This document shows, piece after piece, positions 31,913 through 40,664 of a DNA stretch of 64,000 bases (within the stretch, counting starts at the first letter, position 1; every line of letters begins with the position of its first letter). A program made the translations under genes and the position numbers. The notes below the pieces were generated by a model that did not search any database, was not told the origin of the DNA, and saw only the letters and a program-made list of their open reading frames with translations. The DNA is taken from contig NZ_CP046103.1 in NCBI RefSeq assembly GCF_009707325.1, positions 4,412,744 to 4,476,743 on the forward strand, in the 5' to 3' direction. The stretch comes from Pseudomonas sp. IB20 (GTDB lineage Bacteria; Pseudomonadota; Gammaproteobacteria; Pseudomonadales; Pseudomonadaceae).

Positions 31913-33049
31913 TCAGCGTCGCTTGGCCATCTCATTGATGAAACGGTCGAACAGCGGCGCTACGTCGTTCGGGCCCGGGCTTGCTTCAGGGTGGCCCTGG
32001 AAGCTGAACGCACTCTTGTCAGTGCGCTCGATGCCTTGCAAGGAACCGTCGAACAGCGACTTGTGAATTGCGCGAACGTTAGCCGGCAAGGTCGCTTCAT
32101 CCACCGCAAAGCCGTGGTTCTGACTGGTGATCATCACCACACCAGTGTCCAGGTCTTGCACCGGGTGGTTGGCACCGTGGTGGCCATGCCCCATTTTCAG
32201 GGTCTTGGCACCGGAAGCCAGGGCCAGCAGCTGGTGACCGAGGCAGATACCGAATACCGGGATCTCGGTTTCCAGCACTTCCTTGATCGCCTTGATGGCG
32301 TAGTCGCAAGGCTCCGGGTCACCCGGGCCGTTGGACAGGAACACACCGTCCGGCTGCAGGGCCAGCACGTCGCTGGCTGGGGTTTGCGCTGGCACCACGG
32401 TCACGCGGCAACCGCGCTCGACCAGCATGCGCAGGATGTTGTACTTGATGCCGTAGTCGTAGGCGACTACGTGGTAAGGCAGGTCAGCAGCAGCGATGGT
32501 CTCGTGGCTGTCGGTCTTCAAGTCCCAGACAGTGGAGCGCCACTCGTACTGCTCTTTGGTGCTGACTTCTTTCGCCAGGTCCATGCCTTTCAGGCCAGGG
32601 AAGCCTTGCGCTGCGGCAATTGCCGCTGCTTCGGAAATATTGTCACCCGCCATGATGCAGCCGTTCTGCGAGCCTTTTTCACGCAGGATGCGTGTCAGGC
32701 GGCGCGTATCGATACCGGCGATCGCCACAACGTTGTTGGCTTTCAGGTAATCGGACAGCGACATCGTGTTACGCCAGTTGCTCGCAACCAGTGGCAGGTC
32801 ACGAATGACCAGGCCGGCCGACCAGACACGATCAGACTCGACGTCTTCCGGTGTAGTACCGGTGTTGCCGATGTGCGGATAGGTCAGGGTAACGATCTGT
32901 TGGGCGTAGGAAGGATCGGTAAGGATTTCCTGATAGCCGGTCATGGCAGTGTTGAACACTACCTCTCCAACGGTTTGACCGTCGGCTCCAATGGCTTCGC
33001 CGCGAAAAATGCTGCCATCAGCAAGGGCGAGTATGGCTGGCTTAGTCAA
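31913..33049 (-). CDS. carA: Carbamoyl-phosphate synthase small subunit
   Basis: CarA is the glutamine amidotransferase subunit feeding ammonia to CarB. The 378 residues end in a class I glutaminase domain with the nucleophile in PVFGICLGHQLLALA and the His/Glu pair in QGHPEASPGP. The start is TTG at 33049 with a strong GGGAGG five bases upstream. A short upstream frame stops on this start codon (TTGA). carB follows after 105 bases; there is no extra gene between them as in P. aeruginosa. Confidence 0.96.
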   Translation of the reverse strand: MTKPAILALADGSIFRGEAIGADGQTVGEVVFNTAMTGYQEILTDPSYAQQIVTLTYPHIGNTGTTPEDVESDRVWSAGLVIRDLPLVASNWRNTMSLSDYLKANNVVAIAGIDTRRLTRILREKGSQNGCIMAGDNISEAAAIAAAQGFPGLKGMDLAKEVSTKEQYEWRSTVWDLKTDSHETIAAADLPYHVVAYDYGIKYNILRMLVERGCRVTVVPAQTPASDVLALQPDGVFLSNGPGDPEPCDYAIKAIKEVLETEIPVFGICLGHQLLALASGAKTLKMGHGHHGANHPVQDLDTGVVMITSQNHGFAVDEATLPANVRAIHKSLFDGSLQGIERTDKSAFSFQGHPEASPGPNDVAPLFDRFINEMAKRR

Positions 33050-33138
33050 GAAGACCTCCCGTAAATAAAGCCTGAAAGGGCGATCGCAGGTTGTAAAAAA
33101 GCGGAGTGACGTATGGACACGTCACCCCGCTTCTTCAC
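33046..33138 (-). promoter_or_regulatory. carA leader: short reading frame with an embedded terminator-like hairpin
   Basis: A GTG-started 30-codon frame (VKKRGDVSIRHSAF...GRSS) runs directly into carA, its TGA overlapping the TTG start as TTGA. Within it, AAGCGGGGTGACG and CGTCACTCCGCTT (33099-33132, one mismatch) form a strong stem followed by TTTT. This would be an intrinsic terminator if not translated. The layout suggests translation-dependent attenuation of carA by arginine or pyrimidine status. The GTG has no strong ribosome binding site, and the stem could instead be a second dapB terminator. Confidence 0.4.
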
Positions 33139-33156
33139 TGAATTATTCTGCGCGCT

Positions 33157-33174
33157 TTTAGTGGACACACTAAA
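33157..33174. promoter_or_regulatory. Short palindrome upstream of carA
   Basis: TTTAGTG-gaca-CACTAAA, a perfect 7-bp inverted repeat about 110 bases before the carA start, is a candidate operator in the carAB promoter region. No regulator can be assigned. Confidence 0.35.
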
Positions 33175-33261
33175 GCTGTAGCTTACAGAAAAAGGCTTTT
33201 TTGGTCCACCGCTAATGAGCCTTAAAGGCAGGGGAATGCGACAGGACGTCGCTTAGCGGGT

Positions 33262-33300
33262 AAAAACGGGGCCTCAGGATAATCCTGAGGCCCCGTTTTA
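33262..33300 (-). terminator. Intrinsic terminator of dapB
   Basis: AAAACGGGGCCTCAGGATT and its complement form an almost loopless long stem followed on the minus strand by TTTTT, nine bases after the dapB stop. The A-tract on the other side makes it potentially bidirectional. Confidence 0.9.
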
Positions 33301-33308
33301 GCTACTGA

Positions 33309-34115
33309 TTAGTGCAGATCCAGCACATCACGCATGTCATACAGCCCCGCCTCACGACCTTCCAACCAAAGCGCGGCACGCACCGCACCCTTGGCGAACG
33401 TCATGCGGCTGGATGCCTTGTGCGTGATCTCCAGGCGCTCGCCTTCGGTGGCGAACAGCACAGTGTGATCACCGACCACATCACCACCGCGCACGGTGGC
33501 AAAGCCGATGGTGTCACGTGCACGCGCACCGGTGTGGCCTTCACGACCATACACGGCGACTTTCGACAGGTCCCGCCCCAGCGCATCGGCAATTGCCTCA
33601 CCCATGCGCAACGCAGTACCCGACGGCGCGTCGATCTTGTGCCGGTGATGGGTTTCGATGATCTCGATATCCGCTTCATCACCCAGCACACGCGCCGCCA
33701 GGTCCAGCAACTTGAGCGACAGGTTCACGCCGACACTGAAATTGGCAGCGAAGACGACCGGAATATCCTTGCCCGCCTCCACCAGCAACTGCTTCTGCTC
33801 AGCACTCAAGCCCGTAGTACCGATCACCATGGCCTTGCCCGCCTTGCGGCAGAACGCCAGGTTTTTCAGCATCACCTCCGGCAATGTGAAATCGATCAGC
33901 ACGTCGAACTCGTCAGCCACCTGCTCAAGGTTGCCCGACAGCGAAACACCGATGCGCCCCAACGAGGCCAGCTCACCGGCGTCCGCACCGATCAACGTGC
34001 TACCGGGGCGAACAATCGCCGCCGTTAGCCCGGAGGCCGGCGAGCCCTGCTGCACCGCCTCAACCAAGGTCTTGCCCATGCGCCCGGCAGCGCCCATTAC
34101 GGCTATACGTCGCAT
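33309..34115 (-). CDS. dapB: 4-hydroxy-tetrahydrodipicolinate reductase
   Basis: DapB reduces HTPA to tetrahydrodipicolinate in lysine and diaminopimelate synthesis. The start is ATG 34115 (MRRIAVMGAAGRMGKTL), with AAGGA seven bases upstream. An upstream GTG would sit on the binding site itself. The 268 residues include the NAD(P)H site GAAGRMG, VIGTTGLS, and the catalytic and substrate motif ETHHRHKIDAPSGTAL. It is ten bases downstream of dnaJ and ends in a strong terminator. Confidence 0.97.
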   Translation of the reverse strand: MRRIAVMGAAGRMGKTLVEAVQQGSPASGLTAAIVRPGSTLIGADAGELASLGRIGVSLSGNLEQVADEFDVLIDFTLPEVMLKNLAFCRKAGKAMVIGTTGLSAEQKQLLVEAGKDIPVVFAANFSVGVNLSLKLLDLAARVLGDEADIEIIETHHRHKIDAPSGTALRMGEAIADALGRDLSKVAVYGREGHTGARARDTIGFATVRGGDVVGDHTVLFATEGERLEITHKASSRMTFAKGAVRAALWLEGREAGLYDMRDVLDLH

Positions 34116-34125
34116 ACTCACTTCC

Positions 34126-35250
34126 TTAGAGGTCGCCGAAGAAGCGCTTCACACCATCGAAAAAGCCGGTGGTTTTCGGCGAATGCGAGTCATCGCCTTC
34201 CAACGAGCTGCGGAACTCTTCCAGCAGTTCGCGCTGACGGCGACCCAAGTTAACTGGCGTTTCCACCGCTACGCGGCACATCAGGTCGCCAGCACCGCCA
34301 CCACGCACAGGCGCAACGCCCTTGCCACGGATACGGAACTGTTTGCCGGTCTGCGTGCCTTCCGGGATCTTGAGCTTGACTCGACCGTCCAGCGTCGGAA
34401 TCTCCAACTCGCCACCCAGGGCCGCGTCGACAAAGCTGATAGGCACTTCGCAGAACAGGTGTTTGCCGTCGCGCTGGAAGATCGAATGCTCGCGCACATT
34501 GATCACCACGTACAGGTCGCCCGTAGGGCCACCTTGAGCCCCCGCCTCGCCTTCGCCCGACAGGCGAATGCGATCACCGGTATCCACACCCGCCGGCACT
34601 TTCACCGAAAGGGTCTTGTACTCTTCGACGCGGCCTTCGCCATGGCAGGAGTCGCACGGATCGGAAATGATCTTGCCCTGGCCATGGCAACGCGGGCAAG
34701 TCTGCTGCACCGAGAAGAAGCCCTGCTGCATGCGCACCTGGCCGATACCACCACAGGTGGGGCATGTGATCGGCGAGGAACCCTTCTTGGCCCCCGAACC
34801 GTCGCATGGCTTGCAATTGACCAGCGTCGGCACACGTATATTCACGGTAGTGCCGCGCACGGCTTCTTCCAGGTTCAGCTCCAGCGTGTAGCGCAAGTCG
34901 CTGCCACGCTGGGCACCGCCACGCTGACCGCCACGACCGCCGCCGAAGAAGTCGCTGAATACGTCGCCAAAAATGTCGGAGAAGTTCTGACCACCAAAAC
35001 CGGCACCGCCGCCACCCATGCTTGGGTCGACACCGGCATGGCCATACTGGTCGTAGGCCGCACGCTTGTTCGGATCACTCAGGCATTCATAGGCTTCGTT
35101 GGCCTCTTTGAACATCTCTTCGGATTCTTTGCTATCCGGATTACGGTCCGGGTGGTGCTTCATCGCCAGGCGACGGTAAGCCTTTTTCAGGTCCGCCTCG
35201 CTGGAACCGCGCTCCACACCCAATACTTCGTAATAGTCACGCTTTGCCAT
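34126..35250 (-). CDS. dnaJ: Chaperone protein DnaJ
   Basis: DnaJ delivers clients to DnaK and stimulates its ATPase. From the conserved start MAKRDYYEVLG (35250) it has 374 residues: a J domain with HPD (about 33-35), a Gly/Phe-rich region, four zinc-binding repeats (CKPCDGSG, CPTCGGIG, CPRCHGQG, CDSCHGEG) and the C-terminal client-binding domain. A frame extends 30 codons further upstream but has no family similarity. It is part of the grpE-dnaK-dnaJ heat-shock group. Confidence 0.97.
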   Translation of the reverse strand: MAKRDYYEVLGVERGSSEADLKKAYRRLAMKHHPDRNPDSKESEEMFKEANEAYECLSDPNKRAAYDQYGHAGVDPSMGGGGAGFGGQNFSDIFGDVFSDFFGGGRGGQRGGAQRGSDLRYTLELNLEEAVRGTTVNIRVPTLVNCKPCDGSGAKKGSSPITCPTCGGIGQVRMQQGFFSVQQTCPRCHGQGKIISDPCDSCHGEGRVEEYKTLSVKVPAGVDTGDRIRLSGEGEAGAQGGPTGDLYVVINVREHSIFQRDGKHLFCEVPISFVDAALGGELEIPTLDGRVKLKIPEGTQTGKQFRIRGKGVAPVRGGGAGDLMCRVAVETPVNLGRRQRELLEEFRSSLEGDDSHSPKTTGFFDGVKRFFGDL

Positions 35251-35566
35251 AAGTTTTTGCACTCTTAAGGACGTTCGGCCAGACCCTCCTGAGCCTTGCC
35301 AAACTCGTTGAGCCCCAATACAGGCCCGGACCCAACTCACGTCAATTCAACGATCCTGGTCATTACTGCTTTTAGCCAGGGACCCGGCCAAAAACGCGGT
35401 GACTGCCGCCAGGAAGCAGGAGCATTCCCAGTCACACCGCCAACACCCGAACCTTGTCGCATGTTGTAAAAATTCGCATACCCCAGACACGCCAACGCGG
35501 GAGCAAGCTCCCGCGCGGCGACATCCTACCAGTCACCGCTTGATAGCGGTCAACCGGGCGACCAAC
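35251..35566 (-). other. dnaK-dnaJ spacer
   Basis: These 316 bases hold no convincing gene. The main visible feature is the REP-like palindrome GCGGGAGC-AA-GCTCCCGC (35497-35514) about 50 bases past the dnaK stop, which may protect or end the dnaK message. I see no clear sigma-32 promoter before dnaJ. Confidence 0.5.
35497..35514. repeat. REP-like palindrome after dnaK
   Basis: A perfect 8-bp inverted repeat with an AA loop, of the GGGAGCAAGCTCCC type common in pseudomonad intergenic DNA. No T-tract follows on either strand. Confidence 0.6.
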
Positions 35567-37483
35567 TTACTTGTGGTCTTTAACTTCTTCGAACTCGGCA
35601 TCGACAACGTCGTCGTGCTTGGCTTCAGGTTCTGCGTGTTGTGCAGCGCCTTCTGCCGGCTGGCCTTGTTCGGCGTACATTTTCTGAGCAACCGGTGCGG
35701 AGACTTTCGACAGCTCCTCAACCTTAGCTTCGATGGCAGCCTTGTCGTCGCCTTTAATGGCGGTTTCCAGGGCAACCACTGCCGCTTCGATTGCGGTTTT
35801 CTCTTCAGCGGTCACTTTGTCGCCCGCTTCGGAGACCATTTTGCGCGTCGAGTGAACCAGGGCATCGCCTTGGTTACGGGCGCCGGCCAGCTCAGCAAAC
35901 TTAGCATCCGCATCAGCATTGGCTTCAGCATCACGAATCATCTGTTGAATTTCTTCATCAGACAGACCGGAGTTGGCCTTGATGGTGATCTTCTGCTCTT
36001 TGCCAGTGGCCTTGTCTTTAGCACCTACGTGCAGAATGCCGTTGGCGTCGATGTCGAAGGTCACTTCAATTTGTGGCACGCCACGTGGTGCTGGCGGAAT
36101 CTCAGCCAGGTCGAACTTGCCCAAGGACTTGTTCTGAGCAGCTTGCTTACGCTCACCTTGCAGCACGTGAATAGTCACTGCGCCTTGGTTGTCGTCGGCA
36201 GTCGAGAACACTTGCGATTTCTTGGTAGGAATCGTGGTGTTTTTCTCGATCAGCGCGGTCATCACGCCGCCCATGGTTTCGATACCCAGGGTCAGCGGGC
36301 TGACGTCCAGCAGCAGCACGTCTTTCACGTCGCCGGCCAGTACCGCACCTTGGATAGCAGCACCCATGGCAACAGCTTCGTCCGGGTTCACGTCTTTACG
36401 CGCTTCTTTGCCGAAGAACTCGGTAACCAGCTTCTGAACCAGTGGCATACGGGTCTGACCGCCAACCAGGATCACGTCGTTGATCGCGCCAACGTCGATA
36501 CCAGAGTCTTTCAGCGCGATGCGGCAAGGCTCGATGGTGCGTTGAACCAGGTCTTCAACCAGCGCTTCCAGCTTGGAACGCGAGATCTTCACGTTCAAGT
36601 GCTTAGGACCGGTGGCGTCTGCAGTGATGTACGGCAGGTTCACGTCGGTCGACTGAGCGGAAGACAGCTCGATCTTGGCTTTCTCAGCGGCTTCTTTCAG
36701 GCGCTGCATCGCCAGCGGGTCACCTTTGAGGTTCATGCCGCTTTCTTTCTTGAATTCTTCAACGAGGTAGTCGATCAGACGAATGTCAAAGTCTTCACCA
36801 CCCAGGAAGGTGTCACCGTTAGTGGCCAACACTTCAAACTGGTGCTCGCCGTCAACTTCAGCGATCTCGATCACGGAGACGTCGAACGTACCGCCACCCA
36901 GGTCATAAACGATCACAGTGTGGTCGCCTTTGGCCTTGTCCATACCGTAAGCCAGTGCAGCTGCAGTGGGTTCGTTGATGATACGTTTTACGTCCAGGCC
37001 CGCGATGCGGCCGGCGTCTTTAGTCGCCTGGCGCTGGCTGTCGTTGAAGTAGGCCGGAACGGTGATCACCGCTTCAGTCACTGCTTCACCGAGGTAGTCT
37101 TCGGCGGTTTTCTTCATCTTTTTCAAGATTTCAGCCGAGATTTGCGGCGGCGACATTTTCTGGCCGTTTACTTCAACCCAGGCGTCACCGTTGTCAGCCT
37201 TGGCGATTTTGTAAGGGACCATCTTGATGTCTTTCTGTACGACTTCTTCATCGAACTTACGACCGATCAGACGCTTCACCGCGTACAGGGTGTTATGCGG
37301 ATTGGTCACAGCCTGACGCTTGGCCGACTGACCGACGAGGATTTCACCGTCGTTGGCGTAAGCAATGATCGACGGCGTGGTACGCGCGCCTTCGGCGTTT
37401 TCGATAACTTTAGCAACACCGTTTTCCAGCACGGAGACGCAGGAGTTGGTAGTCCCCAGGTCGATACCGATAATTTTGCCCAT
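35567..37483 (-). CDS. dnaK: Chaperone protein DnaK (Hsp70)
   Basis: DnaK is the main Hsp70 chaperone. The 638 residues have the Hsp70 signatures GIDLGTTNSCV at the N-terminus, VYDLGGGTFDVS (about 195) and VILVGGQTRMP (about 335), then the substrate-binding domain and the acidic tail DAEFEEVKDHK. The ATG follows CGGGAGAG. Upstream, overlapping the end of grpE, is a near-consensus sigma-32 promoter giving dnaK its own heat-shock start. Confidence 0.98.
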   Translation of the reverse strand: MGKIIGIDLGTTNSCVSVLENGVAKVIENAEGARTTPSIIAYANDGEILVGQSAKRQAVTNPHNTLYAVKRLIGRKFDEEVVQKDIKMVPYKIAKADNGDAWVEVNGQKMSPPQISAEILKKMKKTAEDYLGEAVTEAVITVPAYFNDSQRQATKDAGRIAGLDVKRIINEPTAAALAYGMDKAKGDHTVIVYDLGGGTFDVSVIEIAEVDGEHQFEVLATNGDTFLGGEDFDIRLIDYLVEEFKKESGMNLKGDPLAMQRLKEAAEKAKIELSSAQSTDVNLPYITADATGPKHLNVKISRSKLEALVEDLVQRTIEPCRIALKDSGIDVGAINDVILVGGQTRMPLVQKLVTEFFGKEARKDVNPDEAVAMGAAIQGAVLAGDVKDVLLLDVSPLTLGIETMGGVMTALIEKNTTIPTKKSQVFSTADDNQGAVTIHVLQGERKQAAQNKSLGKFDLAEIPPAPRGVPQIEVTFDIDANGILHVGAKDKATGKEQKITIKANSGLSDEEIQQMIRDAEANADADAKFAELAGARNQGDALVHSTRKMVSEAGDKVTAEEKTAIEAAVVALETAIKGDDKAAIEAKVEELSKVSAPVAQKMYAEQGQPAEGAAQHAEPEAKHDDVVDAEFEEVKDHK

Positions 37484-37562
37484 GATTTACTCTCCCGAAA
37501 CTTTAATTTGGATGCCGCAGCAGTGGTGGCTAACTGCGGTAGCACTTAAACGCTTGACTTAT

Positions 37563-37590
37563 AAATGGGGGCCTTGCGGCGGATTTCAAG
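37563..37590 (-). promoter_or_regulatory. Sigma-32 promoter of dnaK
   Basis: On the minus strand CTTGAA-N14-CCCCATTT matches the heat-shock consensus CTTGAA / CCCCATNT. The -35 element overlaps the grpE stop codon, and the start of transcription would fall about 70 bases before dnaK. Confidence 0.8.
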
Positions 37591-38146
37591 CCTGCTCATC
37601 AATAGAAGGTGCAACGGGTGCAGGAGCTTTGCTCACCACCACCATTGCCGGGCGCAACAAACGACCGTTGAGCTGATAACCCTTCTGGAACACTTTCAAT
37701 ACGCTATTGGGCTCCAGGTCATGGCTTTCCTGCATGGCCATGGCTTGGTGATGCTCTGCATTGAACGGCTCGCCGCCTTGCGGATCGATGGCTTCCAGCT
37801 GATAACGCTTCAGGGTGTCCTGGAACATTTTCAGGGTCAGTTCAATCCCTTCGCGCATTGGGCGGATGTTTTCATCGTCCGGGTTGGACAATTCAAGGCC
37901 ACGCTCCAGGCTGTCGATAATCGGCAGCAGGTCATTGGCGAATTTTTCCAACGCGAACTTGTGAGCCTTCTCAACATCCTGCTCGGCGCGGCGGCGGACG
38001 TTCTGCAGATCGGCGGCAACACGCAAAGACTGATCCTGCGCAGCAGCCAATTGCTCTTCGAGCACTTGCACACGAGTCGCCAGTTCATCACCGACAGCCG
38101 AATTGGCGTCTGGAGTTTGCGTATCCTGCGTCTGTTCGTCAGCCAT
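37586..38146 (-). CDS. grpE: Nucleotide exchange factor GrpE
   Basis: GrpE releases ADP from DnaK and acts as a thermosensor. The 186 residues begin with a charged segment, then a long coiled coil (about 25-90, LATRVQVLEEQLAAAQDQSLRVAADLQNVRRRAEQDVEKA), and end with the beta domain (VFQKGYQLNGRLLRPAMVVVS). AAAGGAGAAA lies before the ATG. It is the first gene of the chaperone cluster, preceded by a sigma-32 promoter. Confidence 0.97.
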   Translation of the reverse strand: MADEQTQDTQTPDANSAVGDELATRVQVLEEQLAAAQDQSLRVAADLQNVRRRAEQDVEKAHKFALEKFANDLLPIIDSLERGLELSNPDDENIRPMREGIELTLKMFQDTLKRYQLEAIDPQGGEPFNAEHHQAMAMQESHDLEPNSVLKVFQKGYQLNGRLLRPAMVVVSKAPAPVAPSIDEQA

Positions 38147-38199
38147 AGATTTCTCCTTTCAAAATCATGCGCGAACTCAACTCGCGCTTCTGTTCCGGT

Positions 38200-38227
38200 A
38201 TATGGGGCCACAATTTCCAGGTTCAAG
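38200..38227 (-). promoter_or_regulatory. Sigma-32 promoter of grpE
   Basis: On the minus strand CTTGAA-N14-CCCCATAT is a perfect heat-shock consensus match, about 55 bases before the grpE ATG. Confidence 0.88.
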
Positions 38228-38360
38228 AGCGCAAGCGTTACCAAAAGTCTTTCGCTTGCCGTAGATCAATTCCTGCGCCCTCATTCCCTACTGAGCTAAA
38301 AAAGCGATTCGATCAAGCAAATCGAGCTAAGCACCAGGATTGTCAGCTCCAAACAAAACA

Positions 38361-38376
38361 CTGTATAAATAACCAG
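38361..38376 (+). promoter_or_regulatory. LexA (SOS) box of recN
   Basis: CTGTATAAATAACCAG has the obligatory CTG-N10-CAG with an A/T-rich centre and lies 25 bases before the recN start. recN is a strongly SOS-induced gene in other bacteria. Confidence 0.88.
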
Positions 38377-38400
38377 ACCTAACGCCTCGGAGCGGCCGCT

Positions 38401-40074
38401 ATGCTCGTGCACCTGTCTGTACATAACTACGCCATCGTTGAACATCTGGACCTCGAACTGGATCGCGGGATGAGCGTAATCACAGGCGAAACCGGTGCCG
38501 GCAAGTCGATCATGCTCGACGCGCTGGGCCTGACGCTCGGCGACCGTGCCGACAGCGGCGTGGTGCGCCCCGGGGCGGACAAGGCCGATATCCTGGCCAC
38601 CTTCGACCTGGCAGACATTCCCGAAGCCGAAACCTGGCTGGCCGAGCGCGACCTTAATAATGAAGGCCCGTGCATCCTGCGCCGCGTCATCACCGCAGAA
38701 GGGCGCTCGCGCGGCTACATCAACGGCACGCCCTGCCCCCTTGGCGACTTGAAAGCCCTGGGCGAGCTGCTGATCGATATCCACAGCCAGCACGAACACC
38801 AATCCCTGCTGAAAACCGACACCCATCGCCGACTGCTCGATGAATACGCCGGCGCCACCGATCTGGCCCGGCAGGTACAGCTTGCCGCCCAGCGCTGGAG
38901 GCAGACACGCCAGGAGCTGGAACGCCTCTCCAATTCCGGCGATGAGCAGCGCGCCCGTCATCAACTGCTCAGCTACCAACTGGAAGAGCTGGAAAGCCTC
39001 GGCCTGGGCGAGACCGAGCTGGAGCAACTGGAGCAGGAACACAAGAACCTCACCAACGCCGAGACCCTGCTGGGTATCTGCCGCCAGGTGGTGGAGCAAT
39101 GCAGCGAAAGTGATTCAGGCAACGTGCTCAATGCACTGACCGCCAGCCTCAATCGCCTGTCCAGCGTGAACAGTGGATCAGGCTCATTGAGCGAGGCCAC
39201 GACCCTGCTGACCAGTGCACAGATCCAGGTCGAAGAAGCCGTGGGAGAGTTGAATCGCTTTCTCGACCACTTCGACGCCGACCCTGCCCGCTTGCAGGAA
39301 ATAGAGGAGCGCCTAGATACCATCTACACCCTGGCGCGCAAGCACCGCATCCAGCCCACCGAAGTGGCCACGATGCAGCAAAAACTCCTGGATGAAATCG
39401 AAACCCTCAACGCCAACGACGAATCCATTGAGCGGCTGGGCGACGAACTCGCCTCGTTTGCCCGGCACTACCAAGAAAAGGCCCGCGAACTGAGCGACCT
39501 GCGCCAACAAGCGGCTACAAGCCTGGCCAGCGCCGTAGAGCAGGAGATTCAGCGCCTGGGCATGCCTGGCGGGCGCTTCACTATCGAGCTGCACGCCAAC
39601 ACCAGCAACGAACTGCAACCACACGGCCTGGAACAGGTGGAACTGCTGGTCAGCGCCAACCCTGGCCAGCCACTCAAGGCGCTGGCGAAAGTGGCGTCCG
39701 GTGGCGAGCTGTCGCGGATCAGCCTGGCGATCCAAGTAATCACCGCCCAGACCTCACGGGTACCCACACTGGTATTCGATGAAGTGGACGTGGGTATCGG
39801 CGGGCCGACTGCCGAGATTGTTGGCCAGTTGTTGCGCCGACTCGGGGATCGCGGCCAGGTGCTTACGGTGACTCACTTGCCGCAAGTGGCCGCCCAAGGG
39901 CATCAGCATTTGTTTGTACATAAAGTACGCGGCAGCGATGCGACGCACACGGCCGTATCCAAGCTGAACAAATCGGAACGCGTGGAGGAAGTGGCACGGA
40001 TGTTGGGCGGTATCGACCTGACGAAAGAGTCCCTGGCTCACGCGAAAAAAATGGTCGTGGCCGCCAAGGCCTGA
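38401..40074 (+). CDS. recN: DNA repair protein RecN
   Basis: RecN is an SMC-like ATPase acting in double-strand break repair. Of 557 residues, Walker A GETGAGKS lies at 29-36. A long central coiled coil occupies about 155-360. The C-terminal head has the ABC signature VASGGELSRISLAIQV and Walker B LVFDEVDVGIGG. GGAG precedes the ATG by eight bases. It is divergent from grpE, with a LexA box immediately upstream. Confidence 0.97.
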   Translation: MLVHLSVHNYAIVEHLDLELDRGMSVITGETGAGKSIMLDALGLTLGDRADSGVVRPGADKADILATFDLADIPEAETWLAERDLNNEGPCILRRVITAEGRSRGYINGTPCPLGDLKALGELLIDIHSQHEHQSLLKTDTHRRLLDEYAGATDLARQVQLAAQRWRQTRQELERLSNSGDEQRARHQLLSYQLEELESLGLGETELEQLEQEHKNLTNAETLLGICRQVVEQCSESDSGNVLNALTASLNRLSSVNSGSGSLSEATTLLTSAQIQVEEAVGELNRFLDHFDADPARLQEIEERLDTIYTLARKHRIQPTEVATMQQKLLDEIETLNANDESIERLGDELASFARHYQEKARELSDLRQQAATSLASAVEQEIQRLGMPGGRFTIELHANTSNELQPHGLEQVELLVSANPGQPLKALAKVASGGELSRISLAIQVITAQTSRVPTLVFDEVDVGIGGPTAEIVGQLLRRLGDRGQVLTVTHLPQVAAQGHQHLFVHKVRGSDATHTAVSKLNKSERVEEVARMLGGIDLTKESLAHAKKMVVAAKA

Positions 40075-40105
40075 ATCGAGCATTTTTCTGCCTTATAGAA
40101 AGCAC

Positions 40106-40129
40106 GAAGGCGACCCTAGGGTCGCCTTC
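40106..40129. terminator. Hairpin between recN and fur
   Basis: GAAGGCGACCC-TA-GGGTCGCCTTC, a perfect palindrome, lies between the convergent ends of recN and fur and can serve both. Confidence 0.7.
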
Positions 40130-40161
40130 TATCGTTTCACAGAGCGAATCTGTGTCGATTT

Positions 40162-40566
40162 TTACTTTTTCTTACGGATGTAAAGAACCAGATTATGGTC
40201 CACCAAATCGAATCCATGCTCCTCAGCAATCTGGTGCTGGAGCTTCTCGATTTCCGGACTGGTGAACTCGATAACCTCATTGGTATCCAGGTCAACCATG
40301 TGGTCGTGATGACCACCGTCAGCCAATTCGAACACCGCATGACCGCCGTCGAAATTATGACGAACCACCAGCCCTGCGGCTTCAAACTGGGTCAGCACAC
40401 GGTAAACCGTGGCCAGGCCAACGTCCTCGTTAGACTCCATCAGTGCCTTGTAAACATCCTCGGCACTCATGTGGCGCTGCTCAGCAGAATCGAGCATTTG
40501 TAGAATCTTGACTCGTGGCAGAGTCACTTTAAGACCGGCTTTGCGTAGTTCGCTATTTTCAACCAT
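40162..40566 (-). CDS. fur: Ferric uptake regulator Fur
   Basis: Fur is the Fe(II)-dependent repressor of iron-uptake genes. The start at 40566 (MVENSELRKAGLKVTLPRVKILQ) gives the conserved 134-residue protein; a longer upstream frame runs into the promoter region. The winged-helix part includes TVYRVLTQFEAAGLV, and the metal-binding HHDHMVD follows. The C-terminus lacks CxxC pairs, as in other Pseudomonas Fur proteins. It is divergent from bamE, 98 bases apart, the conserved fur-omlA arrangement. Confidence 0.96.
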   Translation of the reverse strand: MVENSELRKAGLKVTLPRVKILQMLDSAEQRHMSAEDVYKALMESNEDVGLATVYRVLTQFEAAGLVVRHNFDGGHAVFELADGGHHDHMVDLDTNEVIEFTSPEIEKLQHQIAEEHGFDLVDHNLVLYIRKKK

Positions 40567-40664
40567 GGTTAGCTTTCTCGCGGATGCTGCTTCGCAGCTT
40601 CTCTTAATACGGGTATGATCGGCGTTTACGTTGTCCCAGCCAAGATAGTGGAAGTCGCCCACCG

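Noticed and set aside
35251..35340. N-terminal extension of dnaJ by 30 codons
   Set aside because: The J domain begins at MAKRDYYEVLG as in all DnaJ proteins; the extension is not conserved.
40567..40662. N-terminal extension of fur by 32 codons
   Set aside because: It covers the fur-bamE promoter region, and Fur proteins start at MVENSELRKAG.
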